Assembly (NCBI GenBank): GCA_015767355.1 | Contig: JADWMH010000109.1 | Span: 1 to 7,108, forward strand | Direction: 5' to 3' | From: Gammaproteobacteria bacterium | GTDB taxonomy: Bacteria; Pseudomonadota; Gammaproteobacteria; Chromatiales; Chromatiaceae | Length of the DNA stretch: 7,108 nt | Shown here: positions 1-6,900 of the stretch, piece after piece | How the letters are laid out: every line of letters starts with the position of its first letter | How positions within the stretch are numbered: the stretch's first letter is position 1 | Program-made: the position numbers and the translations under genes | The notes under the pieces: generated by a model | What the model was told of the DNA's origin: nothing | What the model saw: only the letters and a program-made list of their open reading frames with translations | The model's database searches: none

Positions 1-92
1 AAATCTTAAAATATTGATAAATAAGATCTTTCACATTCGTTCGAGATGACAAAACTAACGATGTACGAGTACCGCAAAAACCTCTCAATATA

Positions 93-117
93 ATACTTGA
101 CTAATTTACTGGGTTTT
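93..117 (+). promoter_or_regulatory. Predicted IscR type 1 operator overlapping the iscR promoter
   Basis: Compared base by base with the E. coli type 1 IscR consensus (ATASYYGACTRWWWYAGTCRRSTAT), this 25-base stretch agrees at 21 positions. The whole left half and the AT-rich centre match. The mismatches are all in the right half (the G and C of AGTC, the S, and the last A). It covers the -35 hexamer TTGACT, as the type 1 sites do at the E. coli isc promoter, where [2Fe-2S]-IscR represses its own transcription. The inference is negative autoregulation of the iscR gene that starts 50 bases downstream. The match is seen directly; binding is not proven. Confidence 0.75.
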
Positions 118-125
118 ATCATAAT
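97..125 (+). promoter_or_regulatory. Sigma70-type promoter of iscR
   Basis: TTGACT at 97-102 is one mismatch from the -35 consensus. CATAAT at 120-125 is one mismatch from the -10 consensus. They are separated by an ideal 17-base spacer. A start site near 132 would give a leader of about 36 bases, with the ribosome binding site GAGG at 157-160. The promoter is buried in the predicted IscR operator, so occupancy should block polymerase. No other convincing promoter was seen in bases 1-92, which are AT-rich and carry no supported gene. Confidence 0.7.
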
Positions 126-167
126 TACCCTTGTATTTAGTGAGAAATTAGAAATTGAGGTGTAATT

Positions 168-629
168 ATGAGGCTTTCTACCAAAGGTCGTTATGCTGTG
201 ACTGCGATGCTGGACCTGGCGCTGCATGGGTCTGACGGGCCGGTGACGCTGGCTGATATCTCTGAAAACCAGGGTATCTCTCTCTCATATCTGGAGCAAC
301 TGTTTGCATCACTGAGAAGCAAGGGACTGGTGCGCGGCGTACGTGGTCCCGGTGGTGGATACTTTCTTGGCCGCAGTGCTGATGAGATCAGTATCGCCAA
401 TATTATCTGCGCTGTGGATGAGTGGGTTGAATTTACACGCTGTCGTGGCCAGGAGAACTGTTCCGGCGGACATCGTTGTTTGACACACTCGCTGTGGAAT
501 TCGTTGAGCAAACAAATTTATGAGTTTCTCGAAGGAATTACCCTAGAAGAGTTGATCCAGAATGCTGATGTACTGGATATCGACGGTCAACAGAAACGTG
601 AAAAAGAGACGTTAAAACTGGCCAGTTAA
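168..629 (+). CDS. iscR: IscR-type Rrf2 family iron-sulfur transcription regulator
   Basis: This is a 153-residue Rrf2-family regulator, slightly shorter than E. coli IscR (162). IscR binds a [2Fe-2S] cluster and in that form represses the isc operon, so Fe-S biogenesis follows demand. An N-terminal winged helix-turn-helix covers roughly residues 1-70, including the recognition stretch ISLSYLEQLF and the wing GVRGPGGGYFLGR. The cluster loop holds C92, C98, C104 and H107 at the same numbers as the E. coli ligands. E43, the residue that discriminates type 1 sites in E. coli IscR, is also kept. The C-terminal part after the loop (LTHSLW onward) resembles IscR closely. The ATG start is supported by GAGG seven bases upstream. 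The gene has its own promoter with a predicted IscR site and a terminator, so it is monocistronic. Unusually, no iscSUA genes follow. A paralogue specialised from the isc-operon copy is an alternative to its being the only IscR. Confidence 0.92.
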   Translation: MRLSTKGRYAVTAMLDLALHGSDGPVTLADISENQGISLSYLEQLFASLRSKGLVRGVRGPGGGYFLGRSADEISIANIICAVDEWVEFTRCRGQENCSGGHRCLTHSLWNSLSKQIYEFLEGITLEELIQNADVLDIDGQQKREKETLKLAS

Positions 630-651
630 CACAACTTCAGTTCGAGTGATG

Positions 652-677
652 AAAAAGCCCGCATTTGCGGGCTTTTT
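652..677 (+). terminator. Intrinsic terminator of iscR
   Basis: An 11-bp perfect stem (AAAAAGCCCGC at 652-662 pairing with GCGGGCTTTTT at 667-677) has a four-base ATTT loop and continues into a T-rich tail. It lies 22 bases past the iscR stop. This is the classic Rho-independent form and separates iscR from the kinase operon downstream. The A-run on the left side means it could also work weakly in the other direction. Confidence 0.93.
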
Positions 678-684
678 TATTTTG

Positions 685-715
685 CGGGGGAGAGAGTATG
701 ATTTAGACTCCCCCG
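685..715 (+). promoter_or_regulatory. GC-rich inverted repeat around a possible -10 box upstream of the kinase operon
   Basis: CGGGGGAG at 685-692 and CTCCCCCG at 708-715 form a perfect 8-bp inverted repeat with a 15-base AT-rich centre. The centre contains TATGAT at 697-702, one mismatch from the -10 consensus. No good -35 lies 16-18 bases upstream; that region is the T-run of the preceding terminator. If used, transcription would start near 709 and leave a leader of about 59 bases before the TTG codon. The arms are 23 bp apart centre to centre, about two helical turns, so an operator for a dimeric regulator is plausible. There is no T-tract after it, so it is not a typical terminator. Confidence 0.35.
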
Positions 716-755
716 GTGGCAGTCTCACTTTCGTACGGCGCCGAATCGATCCATC

Positions 756-760
756 AGGAG
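756..760 (+). promoter_or_regulatory. Ribosome binding site fixing the TTG start of the histidine kinase
   Basis: AGGAG lies seven bases before the TTG codon at 768. It is the reason for choosing this rare start: the resulting protein begins with a short positive segment (RKLIRR) followed at once by a hydrophobic helix, as expected for an inner-membrane protein. No ATG with comparable spacing is present nearby. Confidence 0.75.
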
Positions 761-767
761 CATCTCG

Positions 768-3314
768 TTGTCCATACTGCGAAAGCTGATCCGTCGCATT
801 CCCTTATCACTGTTTGCAGCCATTGTCGGGGTGATTGCAGGACTCGGGCTGTGGGAGATTCTGGATACCCTGCAGAAGGATGAAGTCAATCAGATTTATC
901 AGCAGCAACTCCAGGAAAATCTTGAACAGCGCTCCCATGAATCACTAATCTATTTTCATAACTCAATCCAGGGCTATAAATCATCTGCGCAGCTTCTTGC
1001 AAGCCATCGCCGCCTGGCAAACTATCTCGACCCGCTCTACTGGTTTTCTGATGATCGGGAGTCGGTGGTTGTCTATCATGAAAAGCAGCCGCCCTGGCTG
1101 CCGATGCCTTCCCGCTGGAAATCGCTGATCTCACCGAGTCATATTTTGCTGATTGATCGCATGGGAGTGGTGAGAGAGCTTTACCAGACCGGAGATTTGC
1201 CGCTGCCAGATGGTCTGACACCCCGCATCAATGATTACCTCGCCACAGATCAAACCCAGGTCTATCTCACCATCATTGACAGCAAGCCATGGCTGCTGGT
1301 GTCAACAGTTGCAGAAGATGCCGCATACAATGTCATGGGAACACTGATGCTGGTGGTCCCTGTTGACGAAGAGTTTCTGCAGACTGCCCAACCGGGGCTC
1401 TCGCGCAAGGGGGTAGTGACTGCTCTGCTGGATTCAAGTGAACAGCGTCTGTTAGCCACCAGTAATTTAGATGAGATAGTCGTCGGGGATGAAGCAGCAA
1501 AGATGTCAGAGGAGTATGCAGTGACCTCTCAAACGTTTCTTGACAGCGGTGAAACCAATCAGGAGATGTTGTTTGCAACTTTTATACCCCTTAGCCCAAT
1601 GCGCAGTATGGCGCTGCGTATTGTGCGTCTCGAACAGCGTCAGCGCGGTATTGTCGCACTCACGTTTATCGCTTTTTTCTCGCTGCTGTTCATGCTTGTT
1701 TCCAATCGTCTCAGCGCCGCACTGCGGCGTCTTTCAAAATTTTCACAGCGGGCGCTGGGCATCTCCCAACCCATCAGGGAGAGCGGCAACCAGTTGATGA
1801 TTCTTGAGGACTGGATGAAGCAGTTCATCCGCCTTGTGCGTGAAGCAAGAGAGGAGATGCGCGTCCTGCATGAATCAGAGATACGGCAAAAAGAGGCTTT
1901 GACCACGGCGATTATGGAGACATCACTCGATTCAATCGTTACCGTCGATCAGAGTGGTTCCATCATCGACTTCAATCCCACTGCAGAGAAAACATTTGGT
2001 TATCAGGCGGCGGATGCAAAAGGAAAATCGGTCGAATCACTGATCATCGATGCGGCCAGTCAGGTGCATTTCGCCGATGTTTTGAAGGCCAGTTTCGACA
2101 GTGGAGAAGATGTTTGGGATTTGCGTCTGGAGATGATTGCCCATCATAGTGACGGGAGCAAGTTCCCCGTTGAAGTGGCAATCAAACCAATTTTGATTGA
2201 CAGCAGTACGCTCTTTACAATCTATCTGCATGATATCTCGCAGCGCCGCAAGCAGGAGCAGGAGATACGCTCACTGGCGGCATTTCCCGGAGAGAGTCCG
2301 ATCCCGGTTATGCGCGTCAATCGGAAAGGGGTGATTACTTATGCCAACGCAGCAAGCGAGCCCATGCTGGAATCTCTCGGCGTGGCCCGCATGCAGTTGA
2401 TCCCTCTGAACTGGCGCACAAAAATCGAGTATGCCCTGAATCAGGGTGCTGACCATGAGAGTGAGGTCGAGCTGGACGGACGCATCTATTCTCTGCTTAT
2501 CGCTCCCATCGCAGAGCTTGATTATGCCAATCTCTATGCCCGGGATATGACAGAAATGCGTGCTGCCGAAGCTGATGCCCGGCGTCACCAGAGCGAGTTG
2601 GTGCATGTTTGCCGTCTCAGCAGTATGGGAGAGATGGCGACTGGGCTTGCTCATGAGCTGAATCAGCCGCTGGCGGCAATCATCAATTATGCGAATGGCG
2701 CCAGGCGGCGTTTTGTCAATGGCGCCACTGGTCAGGAGCTGGTGGAACCGTTACAGAGAATCACCAGTCAGGCCGGCAGAGCTGCGCGCATCATCAAGCG
2801 ATTGCGGGAGATGGTTGAGAGGCAGGTTCCGGTACGCAGCAGCGCCAGACTGAATAACCTGGTGCATGAAGTGCTCTCATTTATGGATTTTGAGACGCGT
2901 AAAAACAACATTCAGATCAAGCTGGATCTGGCCGTTGACCTCCCTGTCGTGAACATCGATCTTGTGCAGATCGAACAGGTGATCCTTAATATGACACGCA
3001 ATGCAGTGGATGCGTTGATAGAGGCGGAGATATCTCCCGGTGTGATTCGTATCAGTACATCACGCAGGGATGCTATGCTGACGGTCACAGTCGAAGATAA
3101 TGGTCCTGGCTTGAGTGCAGAAGCCGAGAGCCGGATTTTTGAGCAGTTTTTTACGACCAAGCAGAGCGGTATGGGGGTGGGATTGTCGATCAGTGAAACC
3201 ATTGTCGCCGATCATGGTGGCAAAATCAGTTATACAAAAAGCAGTCTGGGCGGCGCAGCATTTACAATATGGCTGCCGGTCACCACGCACAACCAACAGC
3301 AGGAAAAGTCATGA
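768..3314 (+). CDS. Membrane sensor histidine kinase with periplasmic region, HAMP-like linker and two PAS-like domains (FixL/DctB-like)
   Basis: This 848-residue kinase should autophosphorylate on histidine and pass the phosphate to the response regulator encoded directly after it. In order it has: a transmembrane helix at about 11-30; a periplasmic region of about 260 residues with Cache-like features (LLIDRMGVVRELY near 127, a second similar unit near 215-235); a second membrane helix at about 294-313; and a HAMP-like segment at about 312-365. PAS 1 covers about 378-492 and a PAS-like domain 2 about 503-600. The H-box is GLAHELNQPLAAI with H629, the N-box NMTRNAVDAL with N745, the G1 box EDNGPG (776-781), the F-box IFEQFFTTK, and the G2 box GMGVGLS (801-807). 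The H-box type groups it with FixL, DctB and TtrS-like kinases. All catalytic motifs are intact. The start is TTG with AGGAG upstream. The stop overlaps the next start as ATGA. The signal is not identifiable, and I would not assign a haem or dicarboxylate role. Confidence 0.9.
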   Translation: MSILRKLIRRIPLSLFAAIVGVIAGLGLWEILDTLQKDEVNQIYQQQLQENLEQRSHESLIYFHNSIQGYKSSAQLLASHRRLANYLDPLYWFSDDRESVVVYHEKQPPWLPMPSRWKSLISPSHILLIDRMGVVRELYQTGDLPLPDGLTPRINDYLATDQTQVYLTIIDSKPWLLVSTVAEDAAYNVMGTLMLVVPVDEEFLQTAQPGLSRKGVVTALLDSSEQRLLATSNLDEIVVGDEAAKMSEEYAVTSQTFLDSGETNQEMLFATFIPLSPMRSMALRIVRLEQRQRGIVALTFIAFFSLLFMLVSNRLSAALRRLSKFSQRALGISQPIRESGNQLMILEDWMKQFIRLVREAREEMRVLHESEIRQKEALTTAIMETSLDSIVTVDQSGSIIDFNPTAEKTFGYQAADAKGKSVESLIIDAASQVHFADVLKASFDSGEDVWDLRLEMIAHHSDGSKFPVEVAIKPILIDSSTLFTIYLHDISQRRKQEQEIRSLAAFPGESPIPVMRVNRKGVITYANAASEPMLESLGVARMQLIPLNWRTKIEYALNQGADHESEVELDGRIYSLLIAPIAELDYANLYARDMTEMRAAEADARRHQSELVHVCRLSSMGEMATGLAHELNQPLAAIINYANGARRRFVNGATGQELVEPLQRITSQAGRAARIIKRLREMVERQVPVRSSARLNNLVHEVLSFMDFETRKNNIQIKLDLAVDLPVVNIDLVQIEQVILNMTRNAVDALIEAEISPGVIRISTSRRDAMLTVTVEDNGPGLSAEAESRIFEQFFTTKQSGMGVGLSISETIVADHGGKISYTKSSLGGAAFTIWLPVTTHNQQQEKS

Positions 3315-3973
3315 GCAACAACCCTAATAATCTGAAGAGTAACCAGAAGAGTCAACAGAGCGATCAGCAGGGAGTGGTTTTCATTGTTGACGATGATGAA
3401 GCGCTGCGTGATTCCCTGCGCTGGCTGCTTGAGTCTGTCGGACTGAAGGTGGAAACCCATGATTCGGCACACTCATTTCTACAGAGCTACTATCCCGGCC
3501 AGTCAGGCTGTCTGCTGCTGGATGTCCGCATGCCAGGTATGAACGGTCTGGAACTTCAGGCGCAGCTGGAGAGCAGAGATGTCAGGCTTCCTGTGGTGAT
3601 CATCACCGGTCATGGCGATGTATCCATGGCGGTGCGCGCATTGAAAGCCGGCGCACTGGATTTTATTGAGAAGCCTTTTGATGATGAACTGCTGCTGGCA
3701 TCGATTCAGCACGCGCTCTCACTGGATGTGGAGCAGCGTAAAAACCGTGCAACCCAGGCAGAGATCCTGGCCCGGCTGGCGCAGCTTACAAGGCGGGAGC
3801 ACCAGGTGATGGAACTGGTCACCATGGGAAAAGCCAACAAGCAGATTGCGTCTGAACTCAATGTCAGCGCCAAGACCGTCGAGGCTCACCGCGCCCATGT
3901 GATGGAGAAGATGCAGGCGAAGTCGCTTGCCGAGCTGGTCAGGATGTCGATGCTTGCGTCAGGTGGAAATTAG
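3311..3973 (+). CDS. FixJ-family response regulator (receiver plus LuxR-type HTH)
   Basis: This is a 220-residue DNA-binding response regulator. The receiver domain (about 21-136) has the acidic pair D27/D28, the phosphoacceptor D71 in LLLDVRMPGMNG, T99 in ITGHGD and K121 in EKPF, which is a complete active site. A LuxR/GerE-type helix-turn-helix follows at about 156-215 (LTRREHQVMELV, then NKQIASELNVSAKTVEAHRAHVMEKM), as in FixJ, TtrR and TodT. The start at 3311 is preferred over an upstream in-frame ATG at 3269. It forms an ATGA overlap with the kinase stop, has AGGA six bases before it, and avoids a non-homologous 14-residue extension. The first 20 residues are polar and Q/N/S-rich, so probably disordered. 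It is almost certainly the partner of the preceding kinase. Its target promoters are not visible here. No clear T-tailed terminator follows; the palindrome at 4009-4087 is the only strong structure downstream. Confidence 0.94.
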   Translation: MSNNPNNLKSNQKSQQSDQQGVVFIVDDDEALRDSLRWLLESVGLKVETHDSAHSFLQSYYPGQSGCLLLDVRMPGMNGLELQAQLESRDVRLPVVIITGHGDVSMAVRALKAGALDFIEKPFDDELLLASIQHALSLDVEQRKNRATQAEILARLAQLTRREHQVMELVTMGKANKQIASELNVSAKTVEAHRAHVMEKMQAKSLAELVRMSMLASGGN

Positions 3974-4008
3974 AGTAACTTCTCAACAATCCCGTGTATG
4001 TGATTTCT

Positions 4009-4099
4009 CATAGGATGTGTCGAGGTACGAGGCGCATCAATATTTACGCCAAATCGATGCGCTTCGTTTCACTCAGCACATCCTATGAATTGTTGCCAG
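4009..4099. repeat. Palindromic intergenic repeat element, copy 1
   Basis: The left arm 4009-4041 and the right arm 4053-4087 are imperfect inverted repeats. They share CATAGGATGTG at the outer ends and GCGCATC at the inner ends, with only an 11-base loop and a two-base length difference. The first 31 bases match the start of the element at 7018 at 29 of 31 positions, and both copies are followed by TGTYGCCAG. The element occupies the gap between two convergent operons, so in RNA it would fold into a long hairpin on either strand and could limit read-through or protect 3' ends. It carries no gene. It resembles REP-like or MITE-like dispersed elements; I cannot name the family. Confidence 0.8.
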
Positions 4100-4135
4100 G
4101 CATGGGGCTATTGAGGGGTTATTAATGGACAATTC

Positions 4136-5035
4136 CTAAACAGTGAGTAATCTTCCGCCGATACGCTGTCCCATTTTGAGACTTTCGCCATTTGTCATGA
4201 GCGGGTCCCATGCGACGCGGTCTTTGGGAAACAGCAGGATCACTGTAGAGCCCATGTTGAACCGCCCCATCTCTTCGCCCTTGTGCAATGTCAGCTGTTG
4301 CTCTGATTGAGGCGCGTATTCCCAGCTGCTGATGCGATGTCTTACCGGCGTCACGACTCCGTCCCACACCGTTTCCATGCTGCCAACGAAGATTGCTCCC
4401 ACCAGTATCATGGCCATTGGGCCGGCATCCGTGTCAAACAGGCAGATCACGCGTTCATTGCGCGCAAACAGATTGGGCACTGACTCGGTCGTATACCGGC
4501 TGACGCTGAAAAGGCGCCCCGGAACATGGCTCATTTTTCTCAGATGACCATCCATCGGCATATGGATGCGGTGGTAGTCTCTGGGGGAGAGGTAGATGGT
4601 TGCAAAATTGCCCTCTTCAAACATGGCTGCGAGTCTCTCGTCACCCCCCAGCAGCTCCAGCAGTGAGTAGTCGCGGCCTTTTGCCTGGATCATGCGTCCC
4701 TGCTCGATCGGTGCAGCCTGGCTCACCTCGCCGTCGACAGGACTGACAATGATGTTTTGTCCGGCGGCAAGCGGGCGAGCGCTGCTCTCCAGCTGGCGGG
4801 TAAAAAACGCGTTAAAGCTCGGGTAGAGCTCTGCATCCTTGACCACTGCTTCGCTGAGATCCACATCATATTGTTTGACCACCCAGCGAATGATTCTGCT
4901 CTTGAGTGGTTTCCATTCACTGCGGGCAACAGCATACATCATGGCCGAGAGCAGGTGATGGGGCAGCATTGGCATAACGACTGTAAGCAGACGCTGCGGC
5001 CATGAGGGAGTGTCATTGCTGGCTGAAGTAGTCAT
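4136..5035 (-). CDS. psd: Phosphatidylserine decarboxylase proenzyme
   Basis: The product decarboxylates phosphatidylserine to phosphatidylethanolamine at the inner membrane, the last step of PE synthesis. The 299-residue proenzyme is a little shorter than the E. coli enzyme (322). The self-cleavage motif is GST at 262-264 (FNMGSTVIL). Cleavage before S263 would give a long beta chain and a short alpha chain of about 37 residues carrying the pyruvoyl group. The charge-relay residues are present: D101 in SPVDGEVS, and H155 and H158 in DYHRIHMP. The family's YPSFNAFFTR segment is at 71-80. The motif reads MGST where E. coli has LGST, a conservative change. The gene is last in the minus-strand operon. 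Its ATG overlaps the SCO stop as ATGA, and I see no Shine-Dalgarno sequence before it, so translation probably depends on coupling to the upstream gene. Confidence 0.96.
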   Translation of the reverse strand: MTTSASNDTPSWPQRLLTVVMPMLPHHLLSAMMYAVARSEWKPLKSRIIRWVVKQYDVDLSEAVVKDAELYPSFNAFFTRQLESSARPLAAGQNIIVSPVDGEVSQAAPIEQGRMIQAKGRDYSLLELLGGDERLAAMFEEGNFATIYLSPRDYHRIHMPMDGHLRKMSHVPGRLFSVSRYTTESVPNLFARNERVICLFDTDAGPMAMILVGAIFVGSMETVWDGVVTPVRHRISSWEYAPQSEQQLTLHKGEEMGRFNMGSTVILLFPKDRVAWDPLMTNGESLKMGQRIGGRLLTV

Positions 5036-5673
5036 GATTCAATGATAGTTAAAATGTCAGTGGCGAGATGTTCGGGGTTTGTCAGATCGATAAAATAGGC
5101 GGCTATTTTACCCTGCGGATTGACCAGTGAGAGTGTCACACTGTGATCGATGCGGTAATTGCCCTCCTGGTCAGGCGCCTGTTGTTTGAAATAGATCGAA
5201 AACTCCTTTGCGAGAGCATGCACCTCGTCTTCACTGCCGGAGACACCGATGAAGCCGGGATGGAAGCCTGTGACATAGGAGCGCAGGCGTTCGGGGGTGT
5301 CCCGCAACGGGTCAAGCGAAACAAAGATGAACTTCAGCGACTGTTGAACTTCAGGATTGATTGCAAGCCGGTTATAGAGCCTGACAATATTACCCAGAGC
5401 GGCGGGGCAGAGGTCAGTGCAGTAGCTGTCGCCAAAATAGAACAGCGACCAGTGTCCTTTCAGATCTGCGTTGCTCAGGCCGGTTTCATCCGCTCTCTCC
5501 AGGGAGAATGGGGCGATGGCTTTTTCCGGGGTATGCAGCATCGCGATGCTCTCACTTACGACCTTGTTTCGCTGGTATTGATTTCCCAGGTAGTAGCTGC
5601 CAACCAGTACACCGAAGGCAGCTGCCAGCAGCAGCATACGACCGCCCATGGTGAAATGCCGGTTCTTTCTCAT
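5032..5673 (-). CDS. SCO1/SenC family thioredoxin-fold copper protein
   Basis: SCO proteins are membrane-anchored, periplasm-facing thioredoxin-fold proteins that deliver copper to the CuA centre of cytochrome c oxidase or act as thiol reductants. This 213-residue protein has a positive N-terminus and one hydrophobic anchor at about 12-30. The domain begins near residue 53. The copper ligands are all present: the CxxxC pair C85 and C89 (SYCTDLCP) and the distal histidine H177 in RIDHSVTLSLV. The family's SLDPLRDTPERL segment is at 119-130. The gene starts 11 bases after the aminotransferase stop, and the possible ribosome site GTAGG overlaps that stop codon. It shares an ATGA overlap with psd. 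No cytochrome oxidase subunit or assembly gene is nearby, so its client cannot be inferred. Internal ATGs at residues 9 and 13 are possible starts but have no better ribosome site. Confidence 0.92.
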   Translation of the reverse strand: MRKNRHFTMGGRMLLLAAAFGVLVGSYYLGNQYQRNKVVSESIAMLHTPEKAIAPFSLERADETGLSNADLKGHWSLFYFGDSYCTDLCPAALGNIVRLYNRLAINPEVQQSLKFIFVSLDPLRDTPERLRSYVTGFHPGFIGVSGSEDEVHALAKEFSIYFKQQAPDQEGNYRIDHSVTLSLVNPQGKIAAYFIDLTNPEHLATDILTIIES

Positions 5674-5684
5674 CGAGCCAAAAC

Positions 5685-6863
5685 CTACCCGCTCAAAACT
5701 CCGTAAGCTGCATCCAGTGCATCATCGAGAGATGCCTTATAGCCCATGTCACGCAGCACGCTGCCGAGAGCTGTGATGCACAGCATGACGTTCTTGCTGT
5801 TGCTGGCATAACCCATCAGGCCGATGCGCCAGATTTTCCCGCCCAGCGGTCCAAGCCCTGCTCCAATCTCAAGGTTATACTCATTCAGCAAACGGAGTCG
5901 CACAGCGGCATCATCGATCCCTTCGGGAATCGAGACGGCGTTCAGTTGCGGAAGACGCTCATCCTCGGGCACGATAAGGCCCAGTCCCATCGACTCCAGC
6001 CCCGCCTTCAGCGCCAGATGGTTATGCTGATGACGCTGCCATGCATTCTCCAGACCCTCTTGCTGCAGAAGCAGCAGCGATTCATGCAGGGCGTAGAGGG
6101 TATTGACCGGAGCAGTATGGTGATAGGTGCGCTGGCCATCGGAGCCCCAGTAGCCCATCACCAGGTTCAGATCGAGAAACCAGCTCTGAACCTTCGTTTT
6201 GCGATTCTGTATGACCTCAGTAGCCCTGTCGCCGAAGCTGACCGGTGAGAGTCCGGGGACGCAGGAGAGGCACTTCTGGGTGCCGGAATAGATGGCGTCG
6301 ATTCCCCATTCATCGACCAGTATCGGCGTGCCGCCCAGCGAAGTTACGGCATCGACGATGGTCAAACAGTCATGTTTGTGCGCCAGTTCGACCAATGCTT
6401 TTGCATCGGATTGCGCACCGGTCGAGGTTTCTGCATGCACGAATGCTACGATTTTTGCATCCGCATTGGCCTTCAGTGCATCTTCGACAGCATCGATGTC
6501 AACGGCGCGGCCCCACTCTGTTTCAACCATCACCGCGATGCCGCCGCAGCGCTCTACATTCTCTTTCATGCGCCCGCCGAAAACGCCGTTTTGACACACG
6601 ATCACCTTGTCGCCGGGTTCGACGAGGTTGGCAAAGCAGGTCTCCATGCCGGCGGAGCCAGGCGCCGAAACTGGCATGGTGAGTGTGTTCGATGTCTGGA
6701 AAGCGTATTGCAGCATCGACTTGACCTCCTCCATCATGCCGATAAAAGCAGGGTCGAGGTGACCGATGGTCGGGCGCGACATGGCTTCAAGAATACGCGG
6801 ATTGACATCGGAGGGGCCGGGGCCCATCAAGGTGCGAACAGGTGGATGAAAAGAGGTTGTCAT
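5685..6863 (-). CDS. Class V PLP aminotransferase, alanine/serine-glyoxylate aminotransferase type
   Basis: This 392-residue fold-type I PLP enzyme resembles mammalian AGT1 along its whole length (same landmarks in the same order). It probably transfers an amino group from alanine or serine to glyoxylate to form glycine; the amino donor cannot be decided from sequence alone. Landmarks include the start motif LMGPGPSDVNPRIL, the phosphate-binding APGSAGME (67-74), NGVFGGR with F95 where AGT1 has its stacking tryptophan, and HAETSTG (143-149). D171 in VDAVTSLGG contacts the PLP ring nitrogen, the Schiff-base lysine is K197 in SGTQKCLS, and R346 in KIWRIGLMG should bind the substrate carboxylate. 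It is first in a three-gene minus-strand operon with SCO and psd. The ATG is required to include the conserved GPGPS region, yet no convincing Shine-Dalgarno sequence precedes it. No photorespiratory or serine-cycle gene is nearby to specify its role. Confidence 0.92.
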   Translation of the reverse strand: MTTSFHPPVRTLMGPGPSDVNPRILEAMSRPTIGHLDPAFIGMMEEVKSMLQYAFQTSNTLTMPVSAPGSAGMETCFANLVEPGDKVIVCQNGVFGGRMKENVERCGGIAVMVETEWGRAVDIDAVEDALKANADAKIVAFVHAETSTGAQSDAKALVELAHKHDCLTIVDAVTSLGGTPILVDEWGIDAIYSGTQKCLSCVPGLSPVSFGDRATEVIQNRKTKVQSWFLDLNLVMGYWGSDGQRTYHHTAPVNTLYALHESLLLLQQEGLENAWQRHQHNHLALKAGLESMGLGLIVPEDERLPQLNAVSIPEGIDDAAVRLRLLNEYNLEIGAGLGPLGGKIWRIGLMGYASNSKNVMLCITALGSVLRDMGYKASLDDALDAAYGVLSG

Positions 6864-6900
6864 AAGGTCGGCTGCTAATCTGTTGTGAATTCAATCCTTA

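Noticed and set aside
41..72. Possible second IscR site upstream of the first
   Set aside because: Only about half the consensus positions match, mainly around GAC, which is too weak to call.
6..227. 73-codon open frame on the minus strand across the iscR promoter
   Set aside because: It overlaps the iscR promoter, operator and start, has no recognisable domain or ribosome site, and runs through AT-rich DNA.
730..745. CGGCGCCG palindrome with flanking TTCG/CGAA before the kinase ribosome site
   Set aside because: It is a short GC self-complement with no loop space or conserved partner, and is not distinguishable from chance.
3269..3310. Earlier in-frame ATG for the response regulator
   Set aside because: It would overlap the kinase by 46 bases and add 14 residues translated from kinase sequence. 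The ATGA start at 3311 has AGGA at good spacing.
5143..5706. 187-codon open frame antisense to the SCO gene
   Set aside because: It lies wholly opposite a gene with intact copper ligands. Its translation has no family features and is explained by the codon pattern of the opposite strand.
6372..6878. 168-codon open frame antisense to the aminotransferase
   Set aside because: It is a shadow of a well-conserved PLP enzyme, is rich in Cys, His and Arg, and has no domain.
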